Shown piece after piece: positions 1 to 28,734 of a stretch of DNA of 64,000 nt. Both the position numbers and the translations under genes were made by a program. The stretch is taken from the NCBI RefSeq assembly GCF_042432825.1, contig NZ_JBHLWN010000105.1, forward strand, positions 99,308-163,307. The letters run 5' to 3'. The notes under the pieces were generated by a model. It was not told where the DNA came from. It did no database searches and saw nothing but the letters and a program-made list of their open reading frames with translations. The stretch comes from Gordoniibacillus chartarius. Lineage in GTDB: Bacteria; Bacillota; Bacilli; Paenibacillales; NBRC-103111. The number at the start of each line of letters is the position of its first letter. Position 1 is the stretch's first letter.

Positions 1-937
1 TGCCGCCGTCCATCCGTACGCGAACAGGCACCGTATTGATGAACAATCCGACCATTTGCTCAATGCCGGGCACTTCGGAAGGACGCCCCGATACGACCGA
101 ACCGAAGACGACGTCGCCGGTCCGGTTATATTTGGCAAGCAGCACGGCCCACACGCCTTGGAACAAGCTGTTCAGCGTAGCGCCGCAGCCTCTCGCCATA
201 CGGGTCAGCTTCTCGGTCGTCGCCTCGTCGATGACGAATTCGAGCTGCTCCTGACGGTACTCGCCGGACGACGCCGAAGCGCCGTCCTTGCGCCCCGGCA
301 GCGTCGTCTGCGTATCGAAGCCGGCAAGCGCCGACTCCCAATACGCAAGCGATTGTTCCTTGTTCCGCTTCTCCAGCCATTTTACATAATCCCCGAAAGG
401 ATATATCGTTTGTGCCGAAACCGGCCGATTCGCGCGCAGGTCGGCGTACACCTGGAACAAGCGCTGAATGATGACGCCGAAGCCCCAACCGTCCATCAGG
501 ATATGATGATGGCTCCAAACGAGACGGAACGAACGGTCCTCAAGCTGGAACAGGGCGACCCGCAGCAGCACGTCCTTCGCCAGATGAAAGCCGCGCTTGC
601 GATTGTCGTCGTTGTACGCATCGATGCGCCGTTCTTGCTCATCGCCCGCCATCTCGCGCAAATCCTCGACATGCAGCTTGACCGGACGCTCGTGGAATAC
701 GACTTGCCGCGGACGCTGCAAATTTTGATGCGCGAACGCCGTCCGCAAAATATCGAACTCCTCGACGACCCGGTTCAAGCTCCGCTCGAACCATTCCGGC
801 CGAACGTCTCCGTGCAGCGTCGCCACCATCTGCGTAAAATAGGCGCTCGATTCCGAATCCATTAAGGCGTGAAACAGCATGCCTTCCTGCATGGGAGTCA
901 GAGGGTATACTTTTTGAATCGCATCCGCTTTTTTCAT
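1..937 (-). CDS. NRPS, N-terminal part (condensation domain), runs off window
   Basis: This is the start of a further non-ribosomal peptide synthetase; 312 codons are visible and the frame is open at the window edge. It begins MKKADAIQKVYPLTPMQEG, which is the typical acceptor docking (COM) segment followed by condensation motif C1. The catalytic HHxxxDG motif is present as SHHHILMDGW near residue 145, and the LFINTVPVRV motif near residue 300. This wording is typical of DCL condensation domains that accept a D-configured donor, which fits the epimerase that ends the preceding synthetase. The start codon lies 32 bp after the stop of that gene and has GAGGTGA just upstream, so the two are in one operon. 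Product residues added here cannot be read because no adenylation domain is in view. Confidence 0.93.
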   Translation of the reverse strand, partial: MKKADAIQKVYPLTPMQEGMLFHALMDSESSAYFTQMVATLHGDVRPEWFERSLNRVVEEFDILRTAFAHQNLQRPRQVVFHERPVKLHVEDLREMAGDEQERRIDAYNDDNRKRGFHLAKDVLLRVALFQLEDRSFRLVWSHHHILMDGWGFGVIIQRLFQVYADLRANRPVSAQTIYPFGDYVKWLEKRNKEQSLAYWESALAGFDTQTTLPGRKDGASASSGEYRQEQLEFVIDEATTEKLTRMARGCGATLNSLFQGVWAVLLAKYNRTGDVVFGSVVSGRPSEVPGIEQMVGLFINTVPVRVRMDGG

Positions 938-969
938 CGTTCACCTCGCGCGAAGTTGGCCTTGATTAT

Positions 970-21309
<20,340 letters not shown>

Positions 21310-21346
21310 CAGTTTCCCTCCACCATAGTCTCTCTTAGTCAGGCTT

Positions 21347-22318
21347 TCAGTCGAGCAGTTGTCCTATTCCTTTGGCGACAGCCTGCCGGGCGTACATGCT
21401 GCCGATTGCGATATCGAACGAAGCCATGCCCATCGGATTGAACATAATCGGCGCATCGGCATCATATTGGCGCATGCAATCGCCGATCACGACGTCGACG
21501 ATCGACTTCGTCTGTTCCTTCTGCAAGCCGGCTTGCAGATGCATCATTTCGATGTCCGTCTTTTCCCGGCACACTTCTTCCCAATCATCGACGATAATGG
21601 AACGCTGCACGAACGGATATATCGCCTCTGCTTCGTAGTCGCGCAGGGAGACGTTAAGCTGCAAAGAGCCCGGTTTCGGCGCTTCGTTAATATAAGGCTT
21701 GGAAGAAACCGTACACGTAATGAAAATGTCGGCGTCGGCATAAGCCTCCTGCCACGTCTGAACGGCACGTACGCGCTCTTTGTCCTGAAGGTCCGCAGCA
21801 GCGACGTCGATGCCCCGAATGTCGAACAGCACCATTTCGCTCAGCTTGCTGCCGAGCACCGCCTGGCACATCTTCGCATGATATTGCCCGATCGGTCCAA
21901 AGCCGATAATGCCGACTTTGTACGAAGCTCTCGGTCTTGCCGCAACAAAATGCTTGATCATGAGTCCGCTGACCGAAGCGGTGCGGATGACGCTGAGCAA
22001 TGCCGTATTGAGTACTCCGACCGGCTGTCCGGTTTCGACATCGTTAAGAATCATGACCGAGCTTGCCCGTGGCAGGCCGCGGTCGATGTTTTTCGGAAAG
22101 CTGGCAATCCACTTGATGCCGGCCGATTGAATATCGCCGCCGACGTAAGCCGGCATCGCAATAATCCGATTCGTCTTGTCTTTATAACGCAAATACGGCT
22201 TTACCGGCTGTGCATAATCTTCCTCCGCCAAGCACCGTACGGCCGTCCCGATCGTCGCGATCGTATCGTTCCACTCTACACCCAGCTGTTTCACATGAGT
22301 TTCGTTTAGATATAACAT
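21347..22318 (-). CDS. sbnB: SbnB-type dehydrogenase for 2,3-diaminopropionate
   Basis: Member of the ornithine cyclodeaminase/mu-crystallin family, 323 aa. The known SbnB oxidatively splits N-(2-amino-2-carboxyethyl)-L-glutamate into L-2,3-diaminopropionate and 2-oxoglutarate with NAD+. Visible features are the dinucleotide fold GIIGFGPIGQYH at about 137-147 and the family signature around IQSAGIKWIASFP. It sits 15 bp downstream of the SbnA-type gene and 37 bp upstream of the giant NRPS, the usual pairing when Dap is made for peptide or siderophore assembly. Ornithine cyclodeaminase itself is an alternative on sequence alone, but the SbnA partner argues for the Dap role. Confidence 0.88.
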   Translation of the reverse strand: MLYLNETHVKQLGVEWNDTIATIGTAVRCLAEEDYAQPVKPYLRYKDKTNRIIAMPAYVGGDIQSAGIKWIASFPKNIDRGLPRASSVMILNDVETGQPVGVLNTALLSVIRTASVSGLMIKHFVAARPRASYKVGIIGFGPIGQYHAKMCQAVLGSKLSEMVLFDIRGIDVAAADLQDKERVRAVQTWQEAYADADIFITCTVSSKPYINEAPKPGSLQLNVSLRDYEAEAIYPFVQRSIIVDDWEEVCREKTDIEMMHLQAGLQKEQTKSIVDVVIGDCMRQYDADAPIMFNPMGMASFDIAIGSMYARQAVAKGIGQLLD

Positions 22319-22333
22319 CTTCAGCTCTCCTTT

Positions 22334-23305
22334 TTAGATCAGCTCTAGAGTTTTCTTCGGTTCAACGAAAGACATATACCAATCCGGATTATAGATGGTG
22401 CTGTAATATCGTTCGCCCCGGTCCGGGAATACCATGACGACATTCGGCTCCCCGGTCACCCTGCGGCCGCTGAAATATTGTTTAACCGCACTGTACACCG
22501 AACCGGATGAGCCTCCGGCGTAAATCAATTCGTTCTGCAGCAGCTCATGGCACGATAAGATCGTGGACGCTTCGTCGACCAGAATGACTTCGTCGATCTT
22601 TGCCGTCTTCAAAATGTCCGGGGTCATGCTGGAGCCGATTCCCGGGATATGACGCTTCTGCGGTTTGCCGCCGAAGATGACCGAGCCGACCATATCGACC
22701 GCAATGACTTTACAGTTCGGAAACTGCTCTTTCACCCGGCGCGACGTACCCGATATCGTCCCCCCCGAGCTGACGCCCATAAACAAGTAATCGATTCGGT
22801 CAAAATGGCTGCACAGCTCTGCCGCAAGCGTATGGTAATATGCCGCCGCATTAAGGGGGTTCCCGTATTGATTAATCCAATACGAATTCACGATCGATTG
22901 CTTGAGCTCTTTGACCTTCTCGATTCTCGTCAGCAAATACCCGCCGCTTGCGTCCGGAATCGTAACCTTAATCATCTTCGCGCTGAGCCGCTCGATGATC
23001 ATCTCGTTCTCCGGCGAAATGTTCGGATCGACAACGCAGTAGAACGGCAAGCCGAGATGCTTGCAGTAGGAAGACAGAGCGACGCCGAAATTACCTGAGG
23101 ACGATTCAATGATAACCGTCTCTTGATTAATCTCGCCGCTCTCGAGCAAGGTTCGCAGCATGTAGGATGCTGCCCGGTCCTTCACGCTGCCGGTCGGATT
23201 GTACGACTCCATCTTTGCGTAGAGCCGGATATGATCAAGGTCCGTAGGCTCCAGCTTCACGACAGGCGTATTGCCGACGTTATCCAATATCGATCGTTTC
23301 TCCAT
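22334..23305 (-). CDS. sbnA: SbnA-type synthase (O-phosphoserine + glutamate) for Dap
   Basis: PLP-dependent enzyme of the cysteine synthase fold, 323 aa. SbnA joins O-phospho-L-serine with L-glutamate to give N-(2-amino-2-carboxyethyl)-L-glutamate, the substrate of SbnB. The PLP lysine is in NPTGSVKDRA (Lys42), the asparagine-loop motif SSSGNFGVAL follows, and the phosphate loop is SSGGTISGT. AGGGAAGCAAGG before the ATG is a good ribosome site. It lies 35 bp after the stand-alone adenylation gene. Ordinary cysteine synthase is unlikely because of the adjacent sbnB and NRPS genes and the SbnA-like wording (EKRSILDNVGNTPVV). Confidence 0.9.
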   Translation of the reverse strand: MEKRSILDNVGNTPVVKLEPTDLDHIRLYAKMESYNPTGSVKDRAASYMLRTLLESGEINQETVIIESSSGNFGVALSSYCKHLGLPFYCVVDPNISPENEMIIERLSAKMIKVTIPDASGGYLLTRIEKVKELKQSIVNSYWINQYGNPLNAAAYYHTLAAELCSHFDRIDYLFMGVSSGGTISGTSRRVKEQFPNCKVIAVDMVGSVIFGGKPQKRHIPGIGSSMTPDILKTAKIDEVILVDEASTILSCHELLQNELIYAGGSSGSVYSAVKQYFSGRRVTGEPNVVMVFPDRGERYYSTIYNPDWYMSFVEPKKTLELI

Positions 23306-23340
23306 CCTTGCTTCCCTCGATTCTTCCCTCGAATTTTCGC

Positions 23341-25509
23341 TTAGACGAGCTCCAACACCGAGCCCGGCTTCGACAACGCCTTCCGGTCGACTTTACCGTT
23401 CGGCGTAACCGGCATCTTGGCCAGCTGGATGATTTGAGCCGGGACCATATAGTAAGGCAGCAGCTGGGTAACATGGGCTTTGACGCTTGCCGGATCAAGG
23501 CCTATTCGGCCGACGATATATGCGCACAAATATTTGGCGCCGATCTCATCCTCCAGATCGAGCACGATCGCCTCATTCACATCCGGATGCTCGACCAGCT
23601 TGTTCTCGATTTCTCCGAGCTCGACACGGAATCCGCGAATTTTCACCTGGTGGTCCTTCCGGCCGAAAAACTCAATCGTCCCGTCAGGCAGCCAGCGTCC
23701 CAGGTCTCCCGTCTTATACAGACGGCGATTCGGCTGCTCCGAGAACGGATCGTTCATGAATACCGCTTCCGTCCGCGACGGATCGTTCAAATATCCGCGT
23801 CCGACGCCGATGCCGGACACGCAAATCTCGCCCTTCACCCCGGGAGGGCATAAACGCATCTGTTTGTCGACGATGTAAATGTGGAAGTTGTGAACCGGCT
23901 TACCGACCGGTATCGTATCCAGCTCGGGAACTTCATGCATGATGTGATGCGTAATATCATCCGAGCACTCGGTCGGTCCGTACGCATTGACGACAGGAAT
24001 GGACGGATACAGATCGAACCAGCGCTTGACGACGTTGCGCTTGAGCGCTTCTCCGGTAACGACCAGCACCTCGAGATCCGGGAATTCCCGGAAGTCCGAC
24101 TCCAGGAACTCCAGCATGACCGACAGGTAGGATGGAACGACCTCCAGCACCGTCACTTCGTCCTCAATCACCGCATCGATCAGCGAGTCCGGATCCGCAG
24201 CCAAGTCGTTCGGATAAATCGCCGTCGTACCGCCCGCCGCCAGTGCCGCAAAAAACTGCCAGACGGAAATGTCGAAGCAGTGCGAAGCATTTTGCACGAC
24301 GACACTGTCCGGTGTTATGCGCAGATCGTTAATTTTTGCATACAGATGGTTCATCATCCCGATGTGCTCGACCATGGCGCCTTTCGGCTTGCCGGTTGAA
24401 CCGGATGTGTAGATGACATAAGAAAGCTGATGAAGATCGATATGAACGTTCGGATTGTGTTCGCTGCAGCCGTACAGCTCAGCCTGCAATTCATCCAAAT
24501 TCGCTGCCGGGCAAGCAAGCTCGGTTGCCGGCGAGCCCAGCGATTCCAAGATGCCGGAGTCGGTCAGCACCATCACGCAGCCGGAATCCGCAACGATGCT
24601 CTTGATCCTTTCCGGCGGGTAGGCCGGATCGAGCGGCACGTAAGCTGCGCCGGCCTTCCAGACGGCAAGGATGCACTCCGCCATCCGTGGCTGACGATGC
24701 ATCAGGATCGCCACCAGCTGCTCGCTGCCGACGCCTCTGCCGATCAGCCAATGGGCGATCCGGTTCGCATTCCGGTTTACCTCATCGTATGTAAGACGGA
24801 TGCCGTCGCACGTGATCGCGACCTCATCCGGACGAAGCGCCGCCTGCTCTTCGAACAAATGATGGATCGAGCGCTCCTTGTCGAATTCGAACACGGCTTG
24901 GTTGTAGCCGTTCAATTGGCGCCGTTCGTCTGCCGTCAAGATGTCGATGCCGCTTAAATCCGTATCCGGGTTTCCGGCCACCGCCTCGAGCACAACGCCG
25001 AAATGTCCCGCAATCCGCTGAACAACACTTTGTTCATACACCGATGCGTCGTAAAGCAGCTTAATCATCCACTGCTCTTGTACGGCGGTTGTCACAATAT
25101 GAAAATCGCAAGGAGAACGCTCCAAGGTCCGTTCGGTGTCCGCCATGCCACTCCCTTGCACGGACGCCTGACGGAACTGATCCTGAATCATATGCAGCAG
25201 TGTGCCGAAAGTTGCCGATTCGTTCACGGAGATGTGCATGGCAATCGGGTTAGGAAAAGCCGGTCCCCATACGAGAGACTCGAAAGAGACCTCCTCGGCG
25301 TCCTCATATCGGGATAGCAGCAAGCTCCAAACTGCGTGAATCACCGTATCCACGGAATAAGACTCTTGAGCTGGCCATTCGTTCAAACGGCGGCTGACAG
25401 ATGCCTCAATCGAGAATTCAACTTCCTCGAACGAACGCTCTCCTACGGAATGCTTCCAGTACGTTTCCTTGTTCAGCAGCGACGAATGCAGCATAGACTT
25501 CTGTATCAT
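23341..25509 (-). CDS. Stand-alone NRPS protein: half C domain + A(Dap-like), no carrier
   Basis: 722 aa. Residues 1-240 match only the C-terminal lobe of a condensation domain (ETYWKH, then the segment ending SLLLSRYEDAEEVSF) and lack HHxxxDG. Residues 245-722 are a complete adenylation domain: YTSGSTGKPKGAM, NAYGPTE, YKTGDLGRW, NGKVDRKAL. The protein stops right after the last A motif, so there is no thiolation domain. Specificity residues read DIWEVTADDK, nearly identical to module 1 of the giant NRPS. I infer that it activates Dap and delivers it to a carrier in trans, most plausibly module 2, whose own A domain is dead. The start MIQKSMLHSS was chosen because GGAGG lies 8 nt upstream; an upstream in-frame extension to 25707 has no domain match. 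It is the first gene of the operon. Confidence 0.85.
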   Translation of the reverse strand: MIQKSMLHSSLLNKETYWKHSVGERSFEEVEFSIEASVSRRLNEWPAQESYSVDTVIHAVWSLLLSRYEDAEEVSFESLVWGPAFPNPIAMHISVNESATFGTLLHMIQDQFRQASVQGSGMADTERTLERSPCDFHIVTTAVQEQWMIKLLYDASVYEQSVVQRIAGHFGVVLEAVAGNPDTDLSGIDILTADERRQLNGYNQAVFEFDKERSIHHLFEEQAALRPDEVAITCDGIRLTYDEVNRNANRIAHWLIGRGVGSEQLVAILMHRQPRMAECILAVWKAGAAYVPLDPAYPPERIKSIVADSGCVMVLTDSGILESLGSPATELACPAANLDELQAELYGCSEHNPNVHIDLHQLSYVIYTSGSTGKPKGAMVEHIGMMNHLYAKINDLRITPDSVVVQNASHCFDISVWQFFAALAAGGTTAIYPNDLAADPDSLIDAVIEDEVTVLEVVPSYLSVMLEFLESDFREFPDLEVLVVTGEALKRNVVKRWFDLYPSIPVVNAYGPTECSDDITHHIMHEVPELDTIPVGKPVHNFHIYIVDKQMRLCPPGVKGEICVSGIGVGRGYLNDPSRTEAVFMNDPFSEQPNRRLYKTGDLGRWLPDGTIEFFGRKDHQVKIRGFRVELGEIENKLVEHPDVNEAIVLDLEDEIGAKYLCAYIVGRIGLDPASVKAHVTQLLPYYMVPAQIIQLAKMPVTPNGKVDRKALSKPGSVLELV

Positions 25510-25896
25510 CAAACGATCCTCCACTACGACAATTTTTTGGTTCCGGACAAGCTTACGGTATTGTTGTGCAGTTCTGGGAAGTAAAATGCGAAAGGTGATG
25601 AAGCTTGAGGTTGGCATGCAGGAGCATAAGCTGCGCGATGGTGACGCCAATATTACATTCGGAAAATATTGACATATTTCCATAAAAAAGATGATATCCA
25701 TTGCCAATGGAAATTCGTTGTCGAATACTCGCGAAAATGGCGTATGTTCATGAGAATGAGAACAACGGGACTTGGCCCGCGAGCCACCGACCAGCGCCGA
25801 AATCGAATCTCATTCTAAGGTAACTGCTAAACTTTAACGCAATGTTATCGCATTTTAAAATAATTGCAGAGGATATTATTAAGATATTTTGTATGA

Positions 25897-25924
25897 ATTG
25901 TAAATTTATTTCACGGATTTTCAA
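25897..25924 (-). promoter_or_regulatory. Candidate sigma-A promoter of the NRPS/Dap operon
   Basis: Read on the minus strand: TTGAAA (25919-25924), 16 bp, TACAAT (25897-25902) in an AT-rich stretch. It would give a leader of about 380 nt before the first gene. Confidence 0.5.
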
Positions 25925-26485
25925 GTTAACAAATTCTTAAACGCCTTAACTGTCCCACCCCCGATTTATGTCGGTACAGATGGTATCACACAAACGAAGA
26001 TGCGGAAAGACACCCATGAAAAAATATACAAAAAGTACCAGATAAGTGGATTTTGGTAATTTCGTCTATAGGACGGCAGCACCATAATTTCCGTAATCTG
26101 GATTACAAAAAAGACAGACAACAGTAGACGGCTGTCTTCCGCGTTACCCCTCATAGGACTGATTATCGGTTGCACAAAGTGTAAATTGTGTTAAATGTAA
26201 ATTTACATAAATCGTCTTATTGATCAACCACCCGCCGAAATTGCCGATAAACACGAATCAATCGGATGGACAGTTCGTGGAAAAAAACATTTTTGCGCGT
26301 TGGTCACTTATTCGCAGAATTCTTTCCGTCGTTCAAGAAAGCGGTTCGCCTCGGACCCGCGATCCGCAGCTACAGCTGGAGCTTCTCTGACCTTCTTCAT
26401 GGTATCGTCCTGCTGCGTATGAAGCATGATGACTAGATGGAATTTCTCTGCTTATTTTCCCCCGAAGCCCGGTTTTCTGATCTAT

Positions 26486-26617
26486 AGCGGGAAAAGCTCC
26501 GCCTAATTCACCGGCAAACTGCCAAAACAGCGAAGCTGCCTAAAATTAGATGGAGCTTTTCCGCCAAGATGACGCAAATCGGCAAAACGCCGCGAATTAG
26601 AGGTATATTTTCCCGCT
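26486..26617. repeat. Candidate intergenic inverted-repeat element
   Basis: Bounded by AGCGGGAAAA (26486-26495) and TTTTCCCGCT (26608-26617), a perfect inverted pair. Inside are further related pieces (GGAGCTTTTCCGCC, two AATTAG/CTAATT words, several GGCAAA words). It resembles the short dispersed intergenic repeats common in Paenibacillus genomes; only one copy is in this window. Confidence 0.4.
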
Positions 26618-26689
26618 AGCCGTTTTCAAGTCAAATATGCAATGACGTGCCGTACGAGCTCACAGCAAACATTACGGGTCCCCTATGAA

Positions 26690-26724
26690 AACCGAAAGTC
26701 CGGGTCTTTACGGAGACCCGGACT
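26690..26724 (-). terminator. Terminator of the 58-aa gene, overlapping its stop
   Basis: Perfect 11-bp stem AGTCCGGGTCT / AGACCCGGACT (26697-26707 and 26714-26724) with a 6-nt loop containing the stop codon, followed on the minus strand by TTTCGGTTTTC. Confidence 0.7.
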
Positions 26725-26884
26725 GTTCAATGCGATCTATTTTTTCTTGAGGCGATACGAGCTCTTGCACAAACATTCGCCGTTCTACTGCCACGTTACA
26801 AGCTTTCCAATGCTCGAAGCTGACCGGATCGATCCCTAGTAGCGCAACGACTTCTTCAATGTCTAGTAAGTAAGATTGGGACAT
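26708..26884 (-). CDS. Small protein of unknown function, 58 aa
   Basis: The frame starts MSQSYLLDIEEVVALLGIDP and ends RIEQSGSP. I do not recognise the family. Support for a real gene is the GGAGG 10 nt before the ATG, a promoter-like TATAAT upstream, and a strong hairpin that begins inside the last codons. The product is acidic and probably helical, with no membrane segment. A competing plus-strand frame over the same bases has no ribosome site and reads through the hairpin. It stands alone between the NRPS operon leader and metQ, both on the same strand, so it is probably monocistronic. Confidence 0.6.
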   Translation of the reverse strand: MSQSYLLDIEEVVALLGIDPVSFEHWKACNVAVERRMFVQELVSPQEKIDRIEQSGSP

Positions 26885-26931
26885 AGTATGGTATCCTCCG
26901 CAGCGTATTCTCTATATGACGCTTTATTATT

Positions 26932-26958
26932 ATTATATTCTAATCATTCAAATGTAAA
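26932..26958 (-). promoter_or_regulatory. Promoter-like boxes of the 58-aa gene
   Basis: On the minus strand TTTACA (26953-26958), 15 bp, TATAAT (26932-26937), about 48 nt before the start codon. The spacing is short by two bases. Confidence 0.4.
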
Positions 26959-27140
26959 AAATGACCTAAAGTCCCAAAATTTCATCCGCTGCAGCACAAA
27001 TTGCTGAACACGTTTCCGTGACTTCTCCTAGGGCGCCCTACCTATTTTTTACATTCGATAACAATGAAAACTCCGGTTCCTTGGAAAATTCCGTGCTTTC
27101 CTCGCCGCTTCGGTCCGGCATCGCGCCGCTGAGCCCAACA
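26959..27140. other. Gene-free stretch between metQ and the small gene
   Basis: I see no frame, hairpin or motif here that I can support. Confidence 0.5.
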
Positions 27141-27174
27141 TAAAAACAGACAGGCTTTATTAGCCCTGTCTGTT
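27141..27174 (-). terminator. Terminator after metQ
   Basis: Stem ACAGACAGG / CCTGTCTGT with an 8- to 10-nt loop, followed on the minus strand by TTTTTA. It begins 17 bp after the metQ stop. Confidence 0.85.
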
Positions 27175-27190
27175 TTCGTTATAGCTATGA

Positions 27191-28030
27191 TTAGAACGCC
27201 GGCACGACGGCACCCTTGTACTTGTCGTCGATGAACTTCTTGACGTCTTCCGAATTCAGCGCCTTCACCAGCTTCTGCATCGGCTCGGAATCTTTGTTAT
27301 CGGCACGCGCAACGAGAATGTTCACGTAAGGAGAGTCTTTGTCCTCAGTGAACAAAGCGTCCTTCGTCGGCGTCAATTGCGCCTGCAGCGCATAGTTCGT
27401 GTTGATCAGCGCGAGGTCGACTTCATCCAGCGTACGAGGCAGCATCGCCGCTTCCAGCTCTTTAATTTTGAGCTTCTTCGGATTCCCGGCAATGTCGCTC
27501 ACTTTGCCGGCGATGCCTACGCCTTCCTTCAGCTTGATCAGACCGTTCTTCTCCAGCAGCGCCAGCGCGCGGCCGCCGTTCGTTGCATCGTTCGGAATCG
27601 CAACGGTAGCGCCTTCCTTCAGCTCGTCGACCTTCTTGATTTTCTTGGAGTACGCGCCGAACGGCTCGATGTGAACGCCCGCTACTTTGACGAGGCTCAT
27701 ATTGTTTTTCTTGTTGAAATCTTCAAGGTACGGCGTGTGCTGGAAGAAGTTCGCGTCAAGCTGCTTCTCGTTCACCTGAACGTTCGGCTGTACGTAATCC
27801 GTGAACTCTTTCACTTCCAGATTCACGCCCTGCTCCTTCAGCTTCGGCTTCACGTAGTTCAAAATTTCCGCGTGAGGCACGGCCGTAGCGCCGACCTTCA
27901 GCGTCACTTCCTTCGCAGCGGCCGGAGCCGGCGTTGCCGGAGCGGAAGCGGACGGCGTCGTCGCCTCCGGTTTGCTGCCGCAAGCGGCAAGGGTGAACAG
28001 CAGTGTTGCAGCTACAAAAGCTCTTTTCAT
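27191..28030 (-). CDS. metQ: Methionine ABC transporter, substrate-binding lipoprotein
   Basis: 279 aa with a lipoprotein signal ending LAAC (Cys17), followed by a Pro/Ala-rich tether of about 25 residues and an NlpA/MetQ domain (KVGATAVPHAEILNYVKP is diagnostic). It binds methionine outside the membrane for MetN-MetI. It is the last gene of metN-metI-metQ, 40 bp after metI and followed by a terminator. Regulation is expected through the SAM-I riboswitch ahead of metN. Confidence 0.94.
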   Translation of the reverse strand: MKRAFVAATLLFTLAACGSKPEATTPSASAPATPAPAAAKEVTLKVGATAVPHAEILNYVKPKLKEQGVNLEVKEFTDYVQPNVQVNEKQLDANFFQHTPYLEDFNKKNNMSLVKVAGVHIEPFGAYSKKIKKVDELKEGATVAIPNDATNGGRALALLEKNGLIKLKEGVGIAGKVSDIAGNPKKLKIKELEAAMLPRTLDEVDLALINTNYALQAQLTPTKDALFTEDKDSPYVNILVARADNKDSEPMQKLVKALNSEDVKKFIDDKYKGAVVPAF

Positions 28031-28070
28031 CGTATGATTCCTCCTAAACCTATCTTTTTTTCTATGTGAA

Positions 28071-28730
28071 TCATCTGCGGCTGAAACGTTGGACGAGTCG
28101 GTCCCCGATCATCTGCAGAATCTGCACTAGCGCAATCAAAATAACTACGGTAACGATCATGACTTCCTTTTCGAAGCGCTGGTACCCGTAACGGATCGCC
28201 AAATCCCCGAGCCCGCCGCCGCCGATCAGCCCTGACATCGCCGTGTACGACACGAGCGTTACCGTCGTAATCGTAATGCCGGCGAGCAGGCCCGGCAGTG
28301 ATTCAGGCAGCAGCACCTTCCAAATGATCTGCAGGTGCGAGGCACCCATCGATTGGGCCGCCTCAATGACACCGCGGTCCACCTCGCGCAGCGAACTCTC
28401 CACCAGCCGGGCGAAGAACGGCGAAGCGGCGATGACAAGCGGAGGTATCGCTCCTTCCACCCCGAGCGAGGTGCCGACGATCAATTTGGTCAGCGGAATC
28501 GCGGCGATCATCAAAATAACGAACGGAAACGACCGCAGCACGTTGACGACGAGCGAGATTACACTGTAGAGCGGTGCGTTTTGCAGCAGTCCGCCCTTCG
28601 CCGTCATATAGAGCACAATGCCAAGCGGCAGGCCGACGAGAAACGTGAACAGCGCGGAGTACCCGAGCATCTGGAGCGTGTCCAGCGTCGCTTGCCCGAT
28701 TTCGGGCCAACTGATTTTGGAAACATCCAT
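28071..28730 (-). CDS. metI: Methionine ABC transporter permease
   Basis: 219 aa integral membrane protein with about five hydrophobic segments and the BPD-transport EAA loop (EAAQSMGASHLQIIWKVLLP). It forms the channel with MetN. The start MDVSKISW was chosen because GGAGGTG precedes it and it lies 4 bp after the metN stop; an upstream in-frame start would overlap metN. Confidence 0.93.
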   Translation of the reverse strand: MDVSKISWPEIGQATLDTLQMLGYSALFTFLVGLPLGIVLYMTAKGGLLQNAPLYSVISLVVNVLRSFPFVILMIAAIPLTKLIVGTSLGVEGAIPPLVIAASPFFARLVESSLREVDRGVIEAAQSMGASHLQIIWKVLLPESLPGLLAGITITTVTLVSYTAMSGLIGGGGLGDLAIRYGYQRFEKEVMIVTVVILIALVQILQMIGDRLVQRFSRR

Positions 28731-28734
28731 CGTT

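Larger units (their letters stand above)
25510..26689. other. Long non-coding stretch upstream of NRPS operon
   Basis: About 1.2 kb with no convincing gene. It holds the operon promoter, a pair of 9-bp inverted arms (AGAATGAGA at 25753-25761 and TCTCATTCT at 25808-25816), a perfect 14-bp palindrome ATGTAAATTTACAT at 26195-26208, and a repeat-like element at 26486-26617. Base composition is much more AT-rich than the flanking genes. Confidence 0.6.

Noticed and set aside
56..865. 269-codon plus-strand frame
   Set aside because: Shadow of the NRPS condensation domain on the other strand, which has clear C-domain motifs.
25510..25707. N-terminal extension of the free A protein by 66 codons
   Set aside because: No ribosome site or domain match, AT-rich leader-like sequence; the start at 25509 has GGAGG at the right distance.
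25753..25816. Fur box in the NRPS leader
   Set aside because: One half resembles TGATAAT but the second half does not fit the 7-1-7 pattern.
25966..26175. 69-codon minus-strand frame with hydrophobic stretches
   Set aside because: No ATG with a ribosome site; hydrophobicity may come from AT-rich codons. Left as non-coding.
26642..26839. 65-codon plus-strand frame
   Set aside because: No ribosome site, crosses the hairpin, and overlaps the better supported 58-aa minus-strand gene.
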